From Kofleriaceae bacterium (GTDB taxonomy: Bacteria > Myxococcota_A > Polyangia > Haliangiales > Haliangiaceae), in assembly GCA_024762925.1 (NCBI GenBank), contig JANTGM010000025.1, forward strand, positions 1 to 61,857: a stretch of DNA of 61,857 bases, written 5' to 3'. Shown one piece after another: positions 23,964 to 33,039 of the stretch. The translations under genes and the position numbers were made by a program. The notes under the pieces were generated by a model. That model had not been told where the DNA came from and did not search any database. It saw nothing but the letters and a program-made list of their open reading frames with translations. How positions within the stretch are numbered: the stretch's first letter is position 1; every line of letters starts with the position of its first letter.

Positions 23964-24793
23964 GCCGGAGCCTCCCCAATCGCCGCGATGGTCGCGTCTA
24001 GGAGGCCAATGAAGGTGCTGTGGACTTGCTTGGCAGTCTCGGTTACCTCTTCGTGGGAGAGCGCTTGCTCTGAAAGTCCCGCTGCTTTGTTGGTGATGCA
24101 GGAGATTCCCAAGACCTTTGCGCCCATATGATTGGCAGCGATGGCTTCGGGCACAGTTGACATGCCCGCTGCACTCGCGCCCATGGTGCGAAGCATTCGA
24201 ATTTCCGCAGGAGTCTCGTATGAAGGCCCTGGCAACCCAGCGTACACACCCTCGGCAAGTTTGACGCCCATGCTTGCACCAGCTTCTTTGGCGAGTGCGC
24301 GAAGCCCCTTGTCATAGGCATTGCTCATATCGGGAAAGCGCGGGCCGATTCGATCGTCGTTGACTCCGCGGAGCGGGTTGTCGGGCATCAGATTGATGTG
24401 ATCGGTGATGAGCATCAGCGTGCCCGGATCGTGACCGATTCCTCCAGCGGCGTTGGTGACGATGAGTGCATCGACTCCAAGTGTTATCAGGGTGCGGGCG
24501 GGGAACACTAAGGTGGCAGCATTGTGTCCCTCGTAGAAGTGAACACGGCCCTGCATTGCGGCGCAGCAGACGTTGCCTTTGTTGCCAACAACAAGCTTGC
24601 CCGCATGCCCAGCCACTGTGGAAACAGGGAAATGCGGGATATCTCCGTACTCAACATTGACAGCATCCTCAAGAGTGTCAGCATATGCACCAAGGCCGCT
24701 TCCTAGAATGAGCCCGATTGTAGGTTTGTGTTCGCCTGCTCGCGATTGAATTACCGCCGCTGCTTCTTGAAGATTGTCGAATATCGATGTCAT
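23960..24793 (-). CDS. punA: Purine-nucleoside phosphorylase (trimeric type)
   Basis: The product cleaves purine (deoxy)nucleosides with phosphate to base and (deoxy)ribose 1-phosphate. The 277-residue length and motifs fit the trimeric PNP/MTAP class: PTIGLILGSGLGAYA near the start, a His in STVAGHAGKLVVG, GRVHFYEGH, the base-site block LIVTNAAGGIG, and AGLPGPSYETPAEIRML followed by GMSTVPEAIAANHMG. It begins directly after the deoA stop (TAG then ATG), and its end is coupled to cdd. Confidence 0.95.
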   Translation of the reverse strand: MTSIFDNLQEAAAVIQSRAGEHKPTIGLILGSGLGAYADTLEDAVNVEYGDIPHFPVSTVAGHAGKLVVGNKGNVCCAAMQGRVHFYEGHNAATLVFPARTLITLGVDALIVTNAAGGIGHDPGTLMLITDHINLMPDNPLRGVNDDRIGPRFPDMSNAYDKGLRALAKEAGASMGVKLAEGVYAGLPGPSYETPAEIRMLRTMGASAAGMSTVPEAIAANHMGAKVLGISCITNKAAGLSEQALSHEEVTETAKQVHSTFIGLLDATIAAIGEAPA

Positions 24794-26104
24794 CTAGCGA
24801 AGTACCTCAAGGATCCGTGAGGTGGCCACCTCGTTGGCATCCGGGCTAATTGTGTAAGCGCTCTCGATGAGCTTTGTCGCTTCGGAAAGACCTTGGTCGT
24901 TGTGGTGAACCGTTACCAGCACATCGCCGGCAGAAACCGAATCGCCGACATTGGCGCGAACTTCGATACCAACGGAAGGATCAATGGAGTCTGCCGCAGC
25001 TCGTCTACCTGCCCCAAGCCAAAGTCCCGCAACCCCCATGTCGCGCCCAGCGACAAATTGAACCGTACCGGACTTGGTCGCGAGAATATCGGTCTTGTTT
25101 GCAGCTTTGGGTAGAATCGTGTCGGGCGAATCAACCACCCGAGGGTCCCCGCCTTGCGCTTCGATGAGCTTAGAAAAACACTGAGCTGCAGCACCATTGT
25201 CGAGCACGTTCTCAATGCGAACACGCGCTGCAGCTTCATCGGTCTCGACTCCCGCAGCCAAGAGCATTTCCCCACCCAGAACCACGGTGAGTTCGCGTGT
25301 GTCGGAAGGGCCGCCACCGTGAAGGACTGCAATCGACTCCGCGACTTCGAGAGCATTTCCGATCATCGTGCCAATTGGCGCATTCATATCGGTGATGACT
25401 GCGGTGACTGGCTTGCCGGCCGCCTTGCCGATCACTTGAATCGCCGAGGCCAGCTCTCGCGCTTCGTCCATTGTCTTCATGAATGCGCCGTGACCAACTT
25501 TGCAGTCGAGAACCAAGGCGTCGATTCCCTCGGCGAGCTTCTTCGACATGATCGATGAGGCGATGAGAGGAACCGACTCGACGGTCGCGGTCACATCACG
25601 CAGCGCATAGAGGCGTTTGTCTGCGGGAGCGATTTCGGCAGTTTGCCCTATTAGACAGAGCCCAAGTGTGTCGACCAGCTTGGTAAACTGAGCGACGTCG
25701 AGGTTCACGGAGAAGCCGGGAATGGACTCGAGTTTGTCGAGGGTTCCGCCTGTGTGGCCCAAGCCCCGCCCGGAGACCATAGGAACTGCCACGCCACATG
25801 CGGCAACGGCCGGTGCTAGCGGCAGGGAAATCTTGTCTCCAACGCCGCCAGTAGAGTGCTTGTCGACCTTCGGACGATCAATGCTGCTTAGGTCGAGCAC
25901 CTCGCCAGAGTGCAGCATCGCATCGGCCCAATTGGCCAGCTCGGCATCAGACATACCTTGAAAGTAGATGGCCATGAGCATCGCCGAGACTTGGTAGTCG
26001 GGAATACTCTGAGTCGTCACTCCCTCGACAAAGAACCGTAGCTCCTCTGCACTAAGAGTTTCTCCGTTGCGCTTTTGGCGAATGATTGCCTGAGGAAGGA
26101 ACAC
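24794..26104 (-). CDS. deoA: Thymidine / pyrimidine-nucleoside phosphorylase
   Basis: The 436-residue product has the family order: Q-rich N-terminal helices ending in DYQVSAMLMAIYFQGM, the signature LSSIDRPKVDKHSTGGVGDK with the phosphate site, and MVSGRGLGHTGGTLDKLES. It splits thymidine, deoxyuridine or uridine into base and (deoxy)ribose 1-phosphate. Length and sequence style sit between E. coli DeoA and Bacillus Pdp, so pdp is an alternative symbol. The GTG start follows the deoC stop with no gap. Its deoxyribose 1-phosphate would need a phosphopentomutase (not in this window) before DeoC could act. Confidence 0.92.
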   Translation of the reverse strand: MFLPQAIIRQKRNGETLSAEELRFFVEGVTTQSIPDYQVSAMLMAIYFQGMSDAELANWADAMLHSGEVLDLSSIDRPKVDKHSTGGVGDKISLPLAPAVAACGVAVPMVSGRGLGHTGGTLDKLESIPGFSVNLDVAQFTKLVDTLGLCLIGQTAEIAPADKRLYALRDVTATVESVPLIASSIMSKKLAEGIDALVLDCKVGHGAFMKTMDEARELASAIQVIGKAAGKPVTAVITDMNAPIGTMIGNALEVAESIAVLHGGGPSDTRELTVVLGGEMLLAAGVETDEAAARVRIENVLDNGAAAQCFSKLIEAQGGDPRVVDSPDTILPKAANKTDILATKSGTVQFVAGRDMGVAGLWLGAGRRAAADSIDPSVGIEVRANVGDSVSAGDVLVTVHHNDQGLSEATKLIESAYTISPDANEVATSRILEVLR

Positions 26105-27016
26105 TTAGTAGCCCGTGGCCTTTCCTGAGTCCTTGCCCGTCGCGATCGCAATTGAGGCTGAGGCGCCAATGCGATTGGCACCGGCTTCTGTCATGCGGGA
26201 TGCATCTTCTGGCGTTCGAACACCACCCGAGGCCTTTACGCCAATATCATTTCCAACAACCCGTCGCATAAGGCTGACATCTTCGACGGTTGCTCCACCC
26301 TTGGCAAAGCCTGTGGATGTCTTCACGAAGGCAGCGCCAGCGAGCTTGCTAAGGCTACAGCCAATGACTTTTTCCTCGTCAGTTAAGGAGCTGCATTCGA
26401 GGATCACTTTCACACCAGCAGGACTTGAGGCCTTTACCACTTTGCAGATGTCTTCAAATACGGTTTCATAGTCGCGAGACTTCATGGCTCCGATGTTCAT
26501 GACCATGTCGATTTCTTGCGCACCGTGGCGAACCGCATCGCGGGCCTCATAGGCTTTGGAGCCGGGACTCATGGCTCCAAGGGGAAATCCGACAACGCAG
26601 CAAACCATCACATCGCTGCCTGCGAGCAGAGACTTTGCGAGCCCAACCCAGGTCGAGTTCACGCACACCGAAGCGAAATGGTATTTGCGGGCCTCTTCGC
26701 AAAGATGAACGATGTCATCGCGCACAGCTTCCGGCTTCAGGAGGGTGTGATCGATCATGCTGGCGAACCCCGTTTCGGGCTTGCCCATGCCTCCTGGAGC
26801 GCCAATGCGGGAAGCACCAGCGGCTTCGATGGCGCGCACGGACCAGGGGCGACGAATCACACACGCTCCGCAAGAGGAGCAGTCCTCGTTTTCGCCAGCC
26901 CCGCAGTCCCCACGGTCAACCGCTTGCACAACCGGTAGGCTGGTCCCAAGTCGTCCTCGGACGCGCTCGGTGATGAGGTCTACGAGCTTGTCGATGTCGC
27001 TATCTTGAACCGCCAT
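26105..27016 (-). CDS. deoC: Deoxyribose-phosphate aldolase with Cys-rich N-terminal extension
   Basis: DeoC splits 2-deoxyribose 5-phosphate into glyceraldehyde 3-phosphate and acetaldehyde. The core starts at [12 protein letters not shown] (residue 87), has the Schiff-base lysine in [11 protein letters not shown] and the second lysine in [13 protein letters not shown]. Before the core there are about 85 extra residues: an amphipathic helix ([18 protein letters not shown], residues 7-24) and a cluster of Cys38, Cys46, Cys49 and Cys52 in [18 protein letters not shown]. Typical DeoC is about 220-250 residues, so the extension is unusual; it looks like a targeting helix plus a metal or disulfide site. 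It is the first gene of the salvage operon. Confidence 0.92.
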   Translation of the reverse strand: MAVQDSDIDKLVDLITERVRGRLGTSLPVVQAVDRGDCGAGENEDCSSCGACVIRRPWSVRAIEAAGASRIGAPGGMGKPETGFASMIDHTLLKPEAVRDDIVHLCEEARKYHFASVCVNSTWVGLAKSLLAGSDVMVCCVVGFPLGAMSPGSKAYEARDAVRHGAQEIDMVMNIGAMKSRDYETVFEDICKVVKASSPAGVKVILECSSLTDEEKVIGCSLSKLAGAAFVKTSTGFAKGGATVEDVSLMRRVVGNDIGVKASGGVRTPEDASRMTEAGANRIGASASIAIATGKDSGKATGY

Positions 27017-27085
27017 AACCTAGGAACTATACCCACTTGCGGCGGAGCAGGGGAGCCCAACGCACTACTAAAGAGGCAATCACTG

Positions 27086-27190
27086 GTGCGTGATTCAAAG
27101 ATATTGAGCGTGCTCACTCGTCTTCTCGCCGCCGGACGCCCTGACGAGCCAACGCTCATCGTTGCTTGACAGGTTGCCAGCAAGCTCCCT
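27086..27190. repeat. Intergenic repeat, copy 1
   Basis: The 45 bases from GTGCGTGATTCA to CACTCGTCTTCTCGCC (27086-27130) match 61741-61785 at about 38 of 45 positions, with a 20-base identical core ending at 27130 (GCTCACTCGTCTTCTCGCC plus flank). Similarity continues loosely to CCAGCAAGCTCCCTTT, next to the stop of the kinase gene at 27191. It sits between the kinase gene and deoC, in a region that should also hold the deo operon promoter. Confidence 0.6.
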
Positions 27191-28912
27191 TTAGAGGTCG
27201 ATAGCGATGCGAAAGCCGATACTGTTGTTGGCGCGTGGTCGTTGGGCGCGAATTTGGCCTTTGGCATTTGCCGTTGCTCGCGTCTTCTTGGTTTCGCCCG
27301 CGCCATTATCAAGCCACTCCCAAGCGGTCGTGCCGGCAGAAAAGCCTTCTATGCCCTGTGCCGCGAGCCCCAGCGAGCTTGCGAACTCTGCCGGTGTGGG
27401 GAGTCGGCCCCCTTTGGTTCGGGCAAACGCCTCTGCATAGGCGTACTCAACTCCAGTTACAGGGCGCTGTGCTCGCGACGCCTTCTTCGTTGGCTTCTTC
27501 TTGTTGGGAAACATGGCCGCGAACTCCGCATAGGTCACGGGCTTCATGGAGATGAAGACCGCCTTATGACCATCGGCTGCTGGGACGAGCAACATTCCTG
27601 GCGGCGCCTGTGGTGGTGGTGGCGTGGCATCTGGGGGAACCACAACCGCAACCGGTGCCGCATCAACCACGACGATCACAGGTTCGCTGCGTGCACTGGG
27701 CAATGGCCCGGCAAAATACAGAATCAGGCCAACAACGAGCACAAGCGCGGACAGTGCGGTTGTTGCGGTGAGAGCTTTCGAGCGAGTGGGCTTAGCAACA
27801 AAGCTGTCCTCGGCAGAAGTCGAGTGAGACGAGCTGGGTTCAGGCGAAGGATCGTAGGTCGCGTGCTGCTGCGAGGGAATGCGCACATGAGTTTCTGCGC
27901 CGTCCTCGTCCTCCTCTACTTCTAGAGCCTCATTGGCGAGTCGCGTGACCTCAGTGCTTTGTCGATTGCCACCAAGGTAGGGCGTCTTTGCCGATGGTCC
28001 TGGTCGTTGAATGCGCGCCTCGGTCGAGGTGGGTTGCGAAAGTTGGGGTGTTGTGGGCCCACCCAAGCGCTGCACGATCTCGGTTAGCTCATCCACAAGC
28101 TCCGCGTAGGTCGGCCTGGCCTGAGGTTTCTTTGACATCATGCGCAGCTGCAACCGCGCGAGTGCCGAGTCGGTCTCAGGCATTGCCACCCTGGCATTCG
28201 GCGCCGGATCTCGAAGGTGTCGCGCAACCACTTTGAGGTATTTATCGTCTAGTGGATTGCCCTTGCGAAATGGAGGTTTTCCTACGAGTAAGTAGTAGAG
28301 TGTTCCACCAAGGGCATAGATGTCGACCTTTTCGTCAATCGCTTCGCCACGAGCCTGCTCTGGTGCAATGTAGTCTGGAGTTCCAACGACAACGCCCATT
28401 GCAGTGAGGGCCGGCTCGTTTTTTGGGTCTACAGGTTTTGCAAGGCCAAAGTCGGTGACCTTGGTGTCACCGATGTCGAGCTTCATCAGGTTTGCTGGTT
28501 TGACGTCTCGGTGAATCAGTCCAGCCTCGAAGGCCGCATTTAGACCACGAGCAGAATCGAGAACTGCACGAGCAGCGTCAAGCGATGTCATGGGCCCGCT
28601 TTGAGCCACGAGGCTGCCTAAATCGGTGCCCGTAAGAAATTCCATGGCAATGTACGGGCGCTCATCCCAGGTGCCAGTGGTGAACACTTGCACAACGTTG
28701 GAATGCGAGATTGCAGCTACGGCGCGACCCTCTCGCACAAAGCGCGCTTCAAGCTCCTCGTTGCCGCGATGCTTATCGCTGAGTATCTTGATCGCTACCG
28801 TTCGCTTGAGATCGATGTCGATCGCTTTGACAACATCGCCCATCGAGCCCGCACCAATGACGCCTTCGACTCGGTACCGGTCAATGTTCTGACCTGTTGT
28901 TGGGACTGCCAC
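27191..28912 (-). CDS. Transmembrane Ser/Thr kinase with formylglycine-enzyme-like domain
   Basis: The 573-residue product has a Hanks-type kinase domain at residues about 13-283 ([11 protein letters not shown] loop, VAIKIL lysine, [31 protein letters not shown]), all catalytic residues present. A Ser/Thr-rich linker leads to one transmembrane segment ([18 protein letters not shown], near 385-403). The periplasmic C-terminus (about 440-573) resembles a sulfatase-modifying/FGE (SUMF1) fold: [51 protein letters not shown]-type blocks and [11 protein letters not shown] at the end. That domain may sense a ligand. The GTG start lies nine bases after the dnaB stop with TAGGAA as Shine-Dalgarno, so it is in the dnaB transcript. 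Confidence 0.88.
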   Translation of the reverse strand: MAVPTTGQNIDRYRVEGVIGAGSMGDVVKAIDIDLKRTVAIKILSDKHRGNEELEARFVREGRAVAAISHSNVVQVFTTGTWDERPYIAMEFLTGTDLGSLVAQSGPMTSLDAARAVLDSARGLNAAFEAGLIHRDVKPANLMKLDIGDTKVTDFGLAKPVDPKNEPALTAMGVVVGTPDYIAPEQARGEAIDEKVDIYALGGTLYYLLVGKPPFRKGNPLDDKYLKVVARHLRDPAPNARVAMPETDSALARLQLRMMSKKPQARPTYAELVDELTEIVQRLGGPTTPQLSQPTSTEARIQRPGPSAKTPYLGGNRQSTEVTRLANEALEVEEDEDGAETHVRIPSQQHATYDPSPEPSSSHSTSAEDSFVAKPTRSKALTATTALSALVLVVGLILYFAGPLPSARSEPVIVVVDAAPVAVVVPPDATPPPPQAPPGMLLVPAADGHKAVFISMKPVTYAEFAAMFPNKKKPTKKASRAQRPVTGVEYAYAEAFARTKGGRLPTPAEFASSLGLAAQGIEGFSAGTTAWEWLDNGAGETKKTRATANAKGQIRAQRPRANNSIGFRIAIDL

Positions 28913-28921
28913 GTGCGATTC

Positions 28922-30277
28922 CTAATAGTCGTTCTCAGTGCGCTTGGCGAGGTTCGAGAAACGGGTGTAGCGGCCTTCGAAGTGAGTTTCCACAGTTCCC
29001 ATGGCGCCATGACGGTTCTTGCCGACGATGATTTCTGCGACATTGGGCGTCTCACACTCTTTGTTGTAGACCACATCGCGATAGATAAACATGATGACAT
29101 CGGCATCCTGCTCGATAGCGCCAGACTCGCGCAAATCGGAAGGCATGGGCCGTTTGTCGGGGCGTGACTCGAGGCTTCGATTGAGCTGCGAGAGTGCGAT
29201 AATTGGGCAACTCACTTCCTTCGAGAGTGCTTTGAGTCCACGTGAGATTTCAGAGATTTCCTGTTCTCGACTCTGCTGGCCTTTTGCGCTGCCTTGCATG
29301 AGCTGAAGGTAGTCGAGCAAGATCAATCCGAATTTTTTTTCGCCAAAGAGCTGCTTGTCGCTGGCAAAGCGCCGCACCGACGATCGAAGCTCACGCAAGT
29401 TGAGGGCTGGCGTGTCGTCGATCATGATCGGCGTCTTTGACAAGGTGTCCGCCGCATAGGTCATGTTTGTTAGGTCTTGTCGTTGCAACATGCCTCGACG
29501 CAACGCCGTGGAGTCAACTTTGGCCTCGGAGCACAAGAGACGCTCGGCAAGCTGTTCCGAAGACATTTCAAGGGAGAAGAGCAGCACGGGAAATCCGTAT
29601 GTCACCGCCGCGTTGCGAGCAATCGACAGTGCGAAGGATGTCTTGCCCATGGCCGGACGAGCTGCCAAGACCGTGAGTTCGCCTGGCTGAAAGCCCGCGA
29701 GCTTTTCGTCAAGGTCGGTGAAGCCGCTGGGGACGCCAGTGATGCCACCAGCAGCTTTGAATCGCTCATCGAGGGAAGAGAAAACAGACTTGAGGAGTGC
29801 CTTGATGCTCTCCGCCCCACCTTTGTGTTGGCGCTGCGTTACTTCGAAAATGCGCGCTTCACTCTCATCGAGATAGGTCTCGATGTCTCCGAAGTTTTCG
29901 TAGCCCTTGGCAGCAATCTCCGACGCGGCGAGCATGAGCGAGCGTGCGGCGTAGAGATCCTTCACCGTCTTGGCGTAGTGCACGACGTTGTCGGCTGTAG
30001 GAACCCGGAGTGCAAGCTTGGAAAGACCTGCCAAGCCTCCCACCGCGTCGAGCTTGCCCATCTGTGACAGCTGGGCCTCGAGGGTTACTTCATCTATGGC
30101 TTTGGTTTGGTCTTCCAAAGCGCGCATGGCGCTAAAGATGACCTGGTGCTTTGGGTCGTAGAACTGATCTTCATCAAGATCGTCGAGCAGCGCGAGCACC
30201 TCGTTGCGCAGAAGAATGCCACCGAGCAAAGACGCTTCGGAATCGAGGCTGTGGGGCAGAGTTCGGCTGGACGACAC
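28922..30277 (-). CDS. dnaB: Replicative DNA helicase
   Basis: DnaB is the hexameric 5'-3' helicase of the replication fork. The N-terminal domain begins [15 protein letters not shown], and the RecA-like domain has [19 protein letters not shown] (Walker A), [27 protein letters not shown], and [11 protein letters not shown] (Walker B), followed by [19 protein letters not shown]. The 451-residue length is standard and no intein is present. The start is GTG (30277) with no good Shine-Dalgarno; it lies 20 bases after the terminator of the ribosomal operon and so probably has its own promoter or depends on readthrough. Confidence 0.96.
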   Translation of the reverse strand: MSSSRTLPHSLDSEASLLGGILLRNEVLALLDDLDEDQFYDPKHQVIFSAMRALEDQTKAIDEVTLEAQLSQMGKLDAVGGLAGLSKLALRVPTADNVVHYAKTVKDLYAARSLMLAASEIAAKGYENFGDIETYLDESEARIFEVTQRQHKGGAESIKALLKSVFSSLDERFKAAGGITGVPSGFTDLDEKLAGFQPGELTVLAARPAMGKTSFALSIARNAAVTYGFPVLLFSLEMSSEQLAERLLCSEAKVDSTALRRGMLQRQDLTNMTYAADTLSKTPIMIDDTPALNLRELRSSVRRFASDKQLFGEKKFGLILLDYLQLMQGSAKGQQSREQEISEISRGLKALSKEVSCPIIALSQLNRSLESRPDKRPMPSDLRESGAIEQDADVIMFIYRDVVYNKECETPNVAEIIVGKNRHGAMGTVETHFEGRYTRFSNLAKRTENDY

Positions 30278-30297
30278 GGGAGGTTGATAGTACCTAC

Positions 30298-30328
30298 AAA
30301 AAAGGCCCCTAGGGGTTCTAGGGGCCTG
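30298..30328 (-). terminator. Rho-independent terminator after rplI
   Basis: On the minus strand AGGCCCCTAG pairs with CTAGGGGCCT around a short AACCC loop, followed by six Ts. It lies about 20 bases past the rplI stop and just ahead of dnaB, closing the rpsF-rpsR-rplI transcript. Confidence 0.9.
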
Positions 30329-30348
30329 ATAGCAGCGAGGCGACTCGC

Positions 30349-30807
30349 TTATTCTTTTTCTTTTCCGACGACCCAGAACTTGAGCGTGGCGACTACGCCA
30401 GCACCTAGTTTGACGTTGGCTTCGTACTTGCCGACAGCCTTGATGGCTTCGGAAAGCTGAATGCGGCGGGCATCAAGTTCGATCTTTGCCACAGAGAGCT
30501 GCTGGGCAAGGTCACGAGCGGTGACGGAACCGAACATCTTGTCACCTTCGCCAACAAGGCGCTCAAACTGCAGCGTCATGCCGCCGATGCGCTTTGCCAT
30601 CGCCTCGTTCTCAGAGCGTTGCTTGGCAACTTTCTGAGCGATCATAGCGCGATCGTGCTCGAGCTTCTTGATGTTGCGCTTCGTTGCGCTCAGGGCAAGG
30701 CCTTGAGGAAGAAGGTAGTTGCGGCCATAGCCTGGTTTTACGGTAACAAGCTCGCCAGCATCGCCGAGATTGTCTACATCTTGCGTGAGAATTAGTTGCA
30801 TTGCCAT
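30349..30807 (-). CDS. rplI: 50S ribosomal protein L9
   Basis: The N-terminal rRNA-binding domain is typical: [19 protein letters not shown] followed by [17 protein letters not shown] long connecting helix ([20 protein letters not shown]) and a C-terminal domain ([31 protein letters not shown]) complete the standard 150-residue protein. It closes the rpsF-rpsR-rplI operon with an 11 bp gap after rpsR and a terminator beyond. The frame offers MAMQ and MQ starts two codons apart. Confidence 0.97.
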   Translation of the reverse strand: MAMQLILTQDVDNLGDAGELVTVKPGYGRNYLLPQGLALSATKRNIKKLEHDRAMIAQKVAKQRSENEAMAKRIGGMTLQFERLVGEGDKMFGSVTARDLAQQLSVAKIELDARRIQLSEAIKAVGKYEANVKLGAGVVATLKFWVVGKEKE

Positions 30808-30818
30808 GATGGACTCCT

Positions 30819-31097
30819 TTACTTGCCCGTAACGGTGAAGGGCACGAGAGCTATCATTCGGGCGCGGCGAACGGCGGTTGCGAGAGCACGCTGGTGCTTT
30901 GCGCAGGTACCAGTCACACGTGCAGGCGTTAGCTTGCCGCGATCGGTGAGGTAGTTCTTGAGCAGGGTTGGGTCTTTGTAGTCAGCAACAACGTCGGTGT
31001 CGGCACAGAAGCGGCAGCCTTTTCGGCCACGGAACGCACCAGCGTTTCCGCCGCGTCCACCTTTGCGATCGTCGTCTTCATTCTTTTCGTAAGGCAT
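30819..31097 (-). CDS. rpsR: 30S ribosomal protein S18
   Basis: The S18 core is clear: DYKDPTLLKNYLTDRGKLTP, ARVTGTCAKHQRALATAV, RRARMIALVPFT. Cysteines in KGCRFCADT and a TCAKH pair indicate the zinc-binding (C+) form of S18. The N-terminus is a Gly/Arg-rich basic stretch. It begins two bases after the rpsF stop and binds S6 in the small-subunit platform, consistent with coupled synthesis. Confidence 0.97.
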   Translation of the reverse strand: MPYEKNEDDDRKGGRGGNAGAFRGRKGCRFCADTDVVADYKDPTLLKNYLTDRGKLTPARVTGTCAKHQRALATAVRRARMIALVPFTVTGK

Positions 31098-31099
31098 GA

Positions 31100-31654
31100 T
31101 TAGTTTTTCTCCTCAGCAGGGGCCTCAGTGGTCTCAGCAGGGGCTTCGGTCGCGTCTGCAGCTTCGGTGCTCTCTGCATCGGCTTCACCGTCAGCAGCAG
31201 CTTCCACCTTCTCCTTGGTTCCCTCGTCTGCTCCACGACCTGTCATGATTTCTTCTTCGTCTGCAGCGGTGGTTGCTGCGCGCTCGTAGGTCTCGCCATC
31301 AACTTCGGTCTCGCGAGAGCCGGCGCTGACATCGGTGTCAAGCTTGATCGTCATGTAGCGCATGACAGGATCGAGAAGACGCATGTTGCGCTCGAACTCA
31401 GCGACGATTGCTGGGTTACCGAGGTACTTCCAGAACAGGTAAATGCCTTTGCGCTCTTTTTTGATTTCGTAGGCGAGCTTGCGCTTGCCCCAGTTGTCTA
31501 CATTAAGAATTTGTCCACCACGCTCTTCGATGATGGTCTTAACGCGGCCGTTCACATCAGCAACTTTGTCGTTGATGGTGTCTGGGCGCAGAATGTAGAT
31601 GGTCTCGTATTCGCGGAGCGTGTTGGGCGCATCCGCTAGGCTTTGTAGTGCCAT
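31100..31654 (-). CDS. rpsF: 30S ribosomal protein S6 with long acidic tail
   Basis: The S6 fold is recognised from LREYETIYILRPDTINDKV, GGQILNVDNWGKRKLAYEIKK-type sequence, and KGIYLFWKYLGNPAIVAEFE with MRLLDPVMRYMTIKLD. The normal protein would end near residue 115; here about 65 further residues form an Ala/Glu/Thr/Asp-rich tail (EAADGEADAESTEAADATEA). E. coli S6 is also extended by added glutamates, but the tail here is gene-encoded and much longer. It starts the rpsF-rpsR-rplI group, 78 bp after pth. Confidence 0.96.
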   Translation of the reverse strand: MALQSLADAPNTLREYETIYILRPDTINDKVADVNGRVKTIIEERGGQILNVDNWGKRKLAYEIKKERKGIYLFWKYLGNPAIVAEFERNMRLLDPVMRYMTIKLDTDVSAGSRETEVDGETYERAATTAADEEEIMTGRGADEGTKEKVEAAADGEADAESTEAADATEAPAETTEAPAEEKN

Positions 31655-31732
31655 ATTTCAGTTTCTCCTTCTGGGTATCAAGCCCACCAACGATGTCGAT
31701 GAGCAAGGAGTGGCGATTTCCACAAACAAGAA

Positions 31733-32314
31733 TTAGTTCGGGTTCACTCCATTGAAGTCGTTCATGGCGGCAGTCATTCCCGAAGCAACGATGGCTTCGG
31801 CGGCGTCTGCAGCGTTGTTTATTGCGTCTTGCATCTCGGAAATTTCGTGGGGCCCGAAAGGGCTTAGGACATGCTCCGCACCGGCACCGTCCTCTTTACC
31901 GGCGCCCGGTTTACCGATCCCAAGGCGAATACGCAAGAAGTCTCTGCTGCCGAGTTGCTCAATAATTGAACGTAGCCCGTTGTTCCCGCCATGTCCGCCG
32001 CCAGATTTGAGTTTGAGACGGGCAGGTGGAAGGTCGAGTTCATCGTGAATCACAATGATGTTCTCCACCGGAGTGTTGTGAAACTGGGCGGCCCGCTGTA
32101 TGGCAAAGCCGCTCTTGTTCATAAACTCCATAGGCTTAAGGAGCAGCACGCTCTTGCCGCTCATTCGTCCATTGATAGCTTCGCCTCCAAATTTGGTGCG
32201 ATAGCTGCCCTGCATGTGTCGCCGACAGAGTTCGTCGAGCACTTCGAAGCCGACATTGTGGCGAGTCTTCTCGTATCGTCGTCCCGGATTTCCCAGACCA
32301 GCAATGATCCACAT
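31733..32314 (-). CDS. pth: Peptidyl-tRNA hydrolase
   Basis: Pth frees tRNA from drop-off peptidyl-tRNA. The 193-residue product carries IAGLGNPGRRYEKTRHNVGF with the catalytic His, the substrate-binding Asn segments LLKPMEFMNKSG and KSGGGHGGNNGLRSI, the Asp in VIHDELDLPPARLKL, and FLRIRLGIGKPGAGKED. It follows rplY with a 35 bp gap, in the common bacterial order prs-rplY-pth. Confidence 0.97.
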   Translation of the reverse strand: MWIIAGLGNPGRRYEKTRHNVGFEVLDELCRRHMQGSYRTKFGGEAINGRMSGKSVLLLKPMEFMNKSGFAIQRAAQFHNTPVENIIVIHDELDLPPARLKLKSGGGHGGNNGLRSIIEQLGSRDFLRIRLGIGKPGAGKEDGAGAEHVLSPFGPHEISEMQDAINNAADAAEAIVASGMTAAMNDFNGVNPN

Positions 32315-32349
32315 GGCGGCTTCGCAGTACGCTACTTGCTAGGAGCGAG

Positions 32350-32985
32350 TTACGCCTTTGGCGCTTCTTCGGCAGCCTCTGATTCTTCACTTCCTTCGGT
32401 CTTGTCGGACTTGAGGCCCTTCGGAGCGATGCAAGTGACGATCGTAAGCTTGCCGGAGTCTGAGAGTGAAACACCCTCTGGTAGTGGCAGGTCGCTCACG
32501 TGCAAAGTGTCACCAAGATGAAGTGAAGTGATGTCCATGACGAGCTTGGTTGGAATCAATGCGGGCTTGGCCATGATTTTCACTTCGTGACGAGCCCAAG
32601 AGAGCAGGCCCCCCTCGACAGCGCCAGCGTGTGTGCCTGTTGACGTAACAGGAACCACTGCTTCGACCTCTTTGTTTGGATCGATTGCTTTGAGGTCGAC
32701 GTGGGTGATCTCTCGGCGAAGCTTGCTGATTTGGAAATCCCAAACCATTGCTTGCACAGTAACCGGCTTCTCACCACCAGCGATGGTTACTTCGAGAACT
32801 GTGTTGCGTCGCTTCTCAGGATCAAAGGCTTTCTTTAGAGCCTTTACGTTAAGAGAGACTGCAAGAGGAGCCTCAAGTCCATGTCCGTAACACACACCGG
32901 GCACGTCACCGCCTCGGCGGGTGGCGCGGCTGATGCCTTTGCCTGTTACTCCTCGGTGTTGGACTGTTAGTTTGCCGACTTCCAT
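32350..32985 (-). CDS. rplY: 50S ribosomal protein L25 (Ctc long form)
   Basis: The 211-residue product is the TL5/CTC long form: an N-terminal 5S rRNA-binding L25 domain (GKGISRATRRGGDVPGVCYG, VTVQAMVWDFQISKLRREIT, HVDLKAIDPNKEVEAVVPV) and a C-terminal beta domain (GLLSWARHEVKIMAKPALIP, LHVSDLPLPEGVSL). It ends in an acidic tail (EGSEESEAAEEAPKA). It lies between prs and pth, as in many bacteria. Confidence 0.96.
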   Translation of the reverse strand: MEVGKLTVQHRGVTGKGISRATRRGGDVPGVCYGHGLEAPLAVSLNVKALKKAFDPEKRRNTVLEVTIAGGEKPVTVQAMVWDFQISKLRREITHVDLKAIDPNKEVEAVVPVTSTGTHAGAVEGGLLSWARHEVKIMAKPALIPTKLVMDITSLHLGDTLHVSDLPLPEGVSLSDSGKLTIVTCIAPKGLKSDKTEGSEESEAAEEAPKA

Positions 32986-33039
32986 CTTCTGTTCCTCGTA
33001 GATACGTTTCGTTTTGCTAGCGAATGCTTCGTGCTGTCG

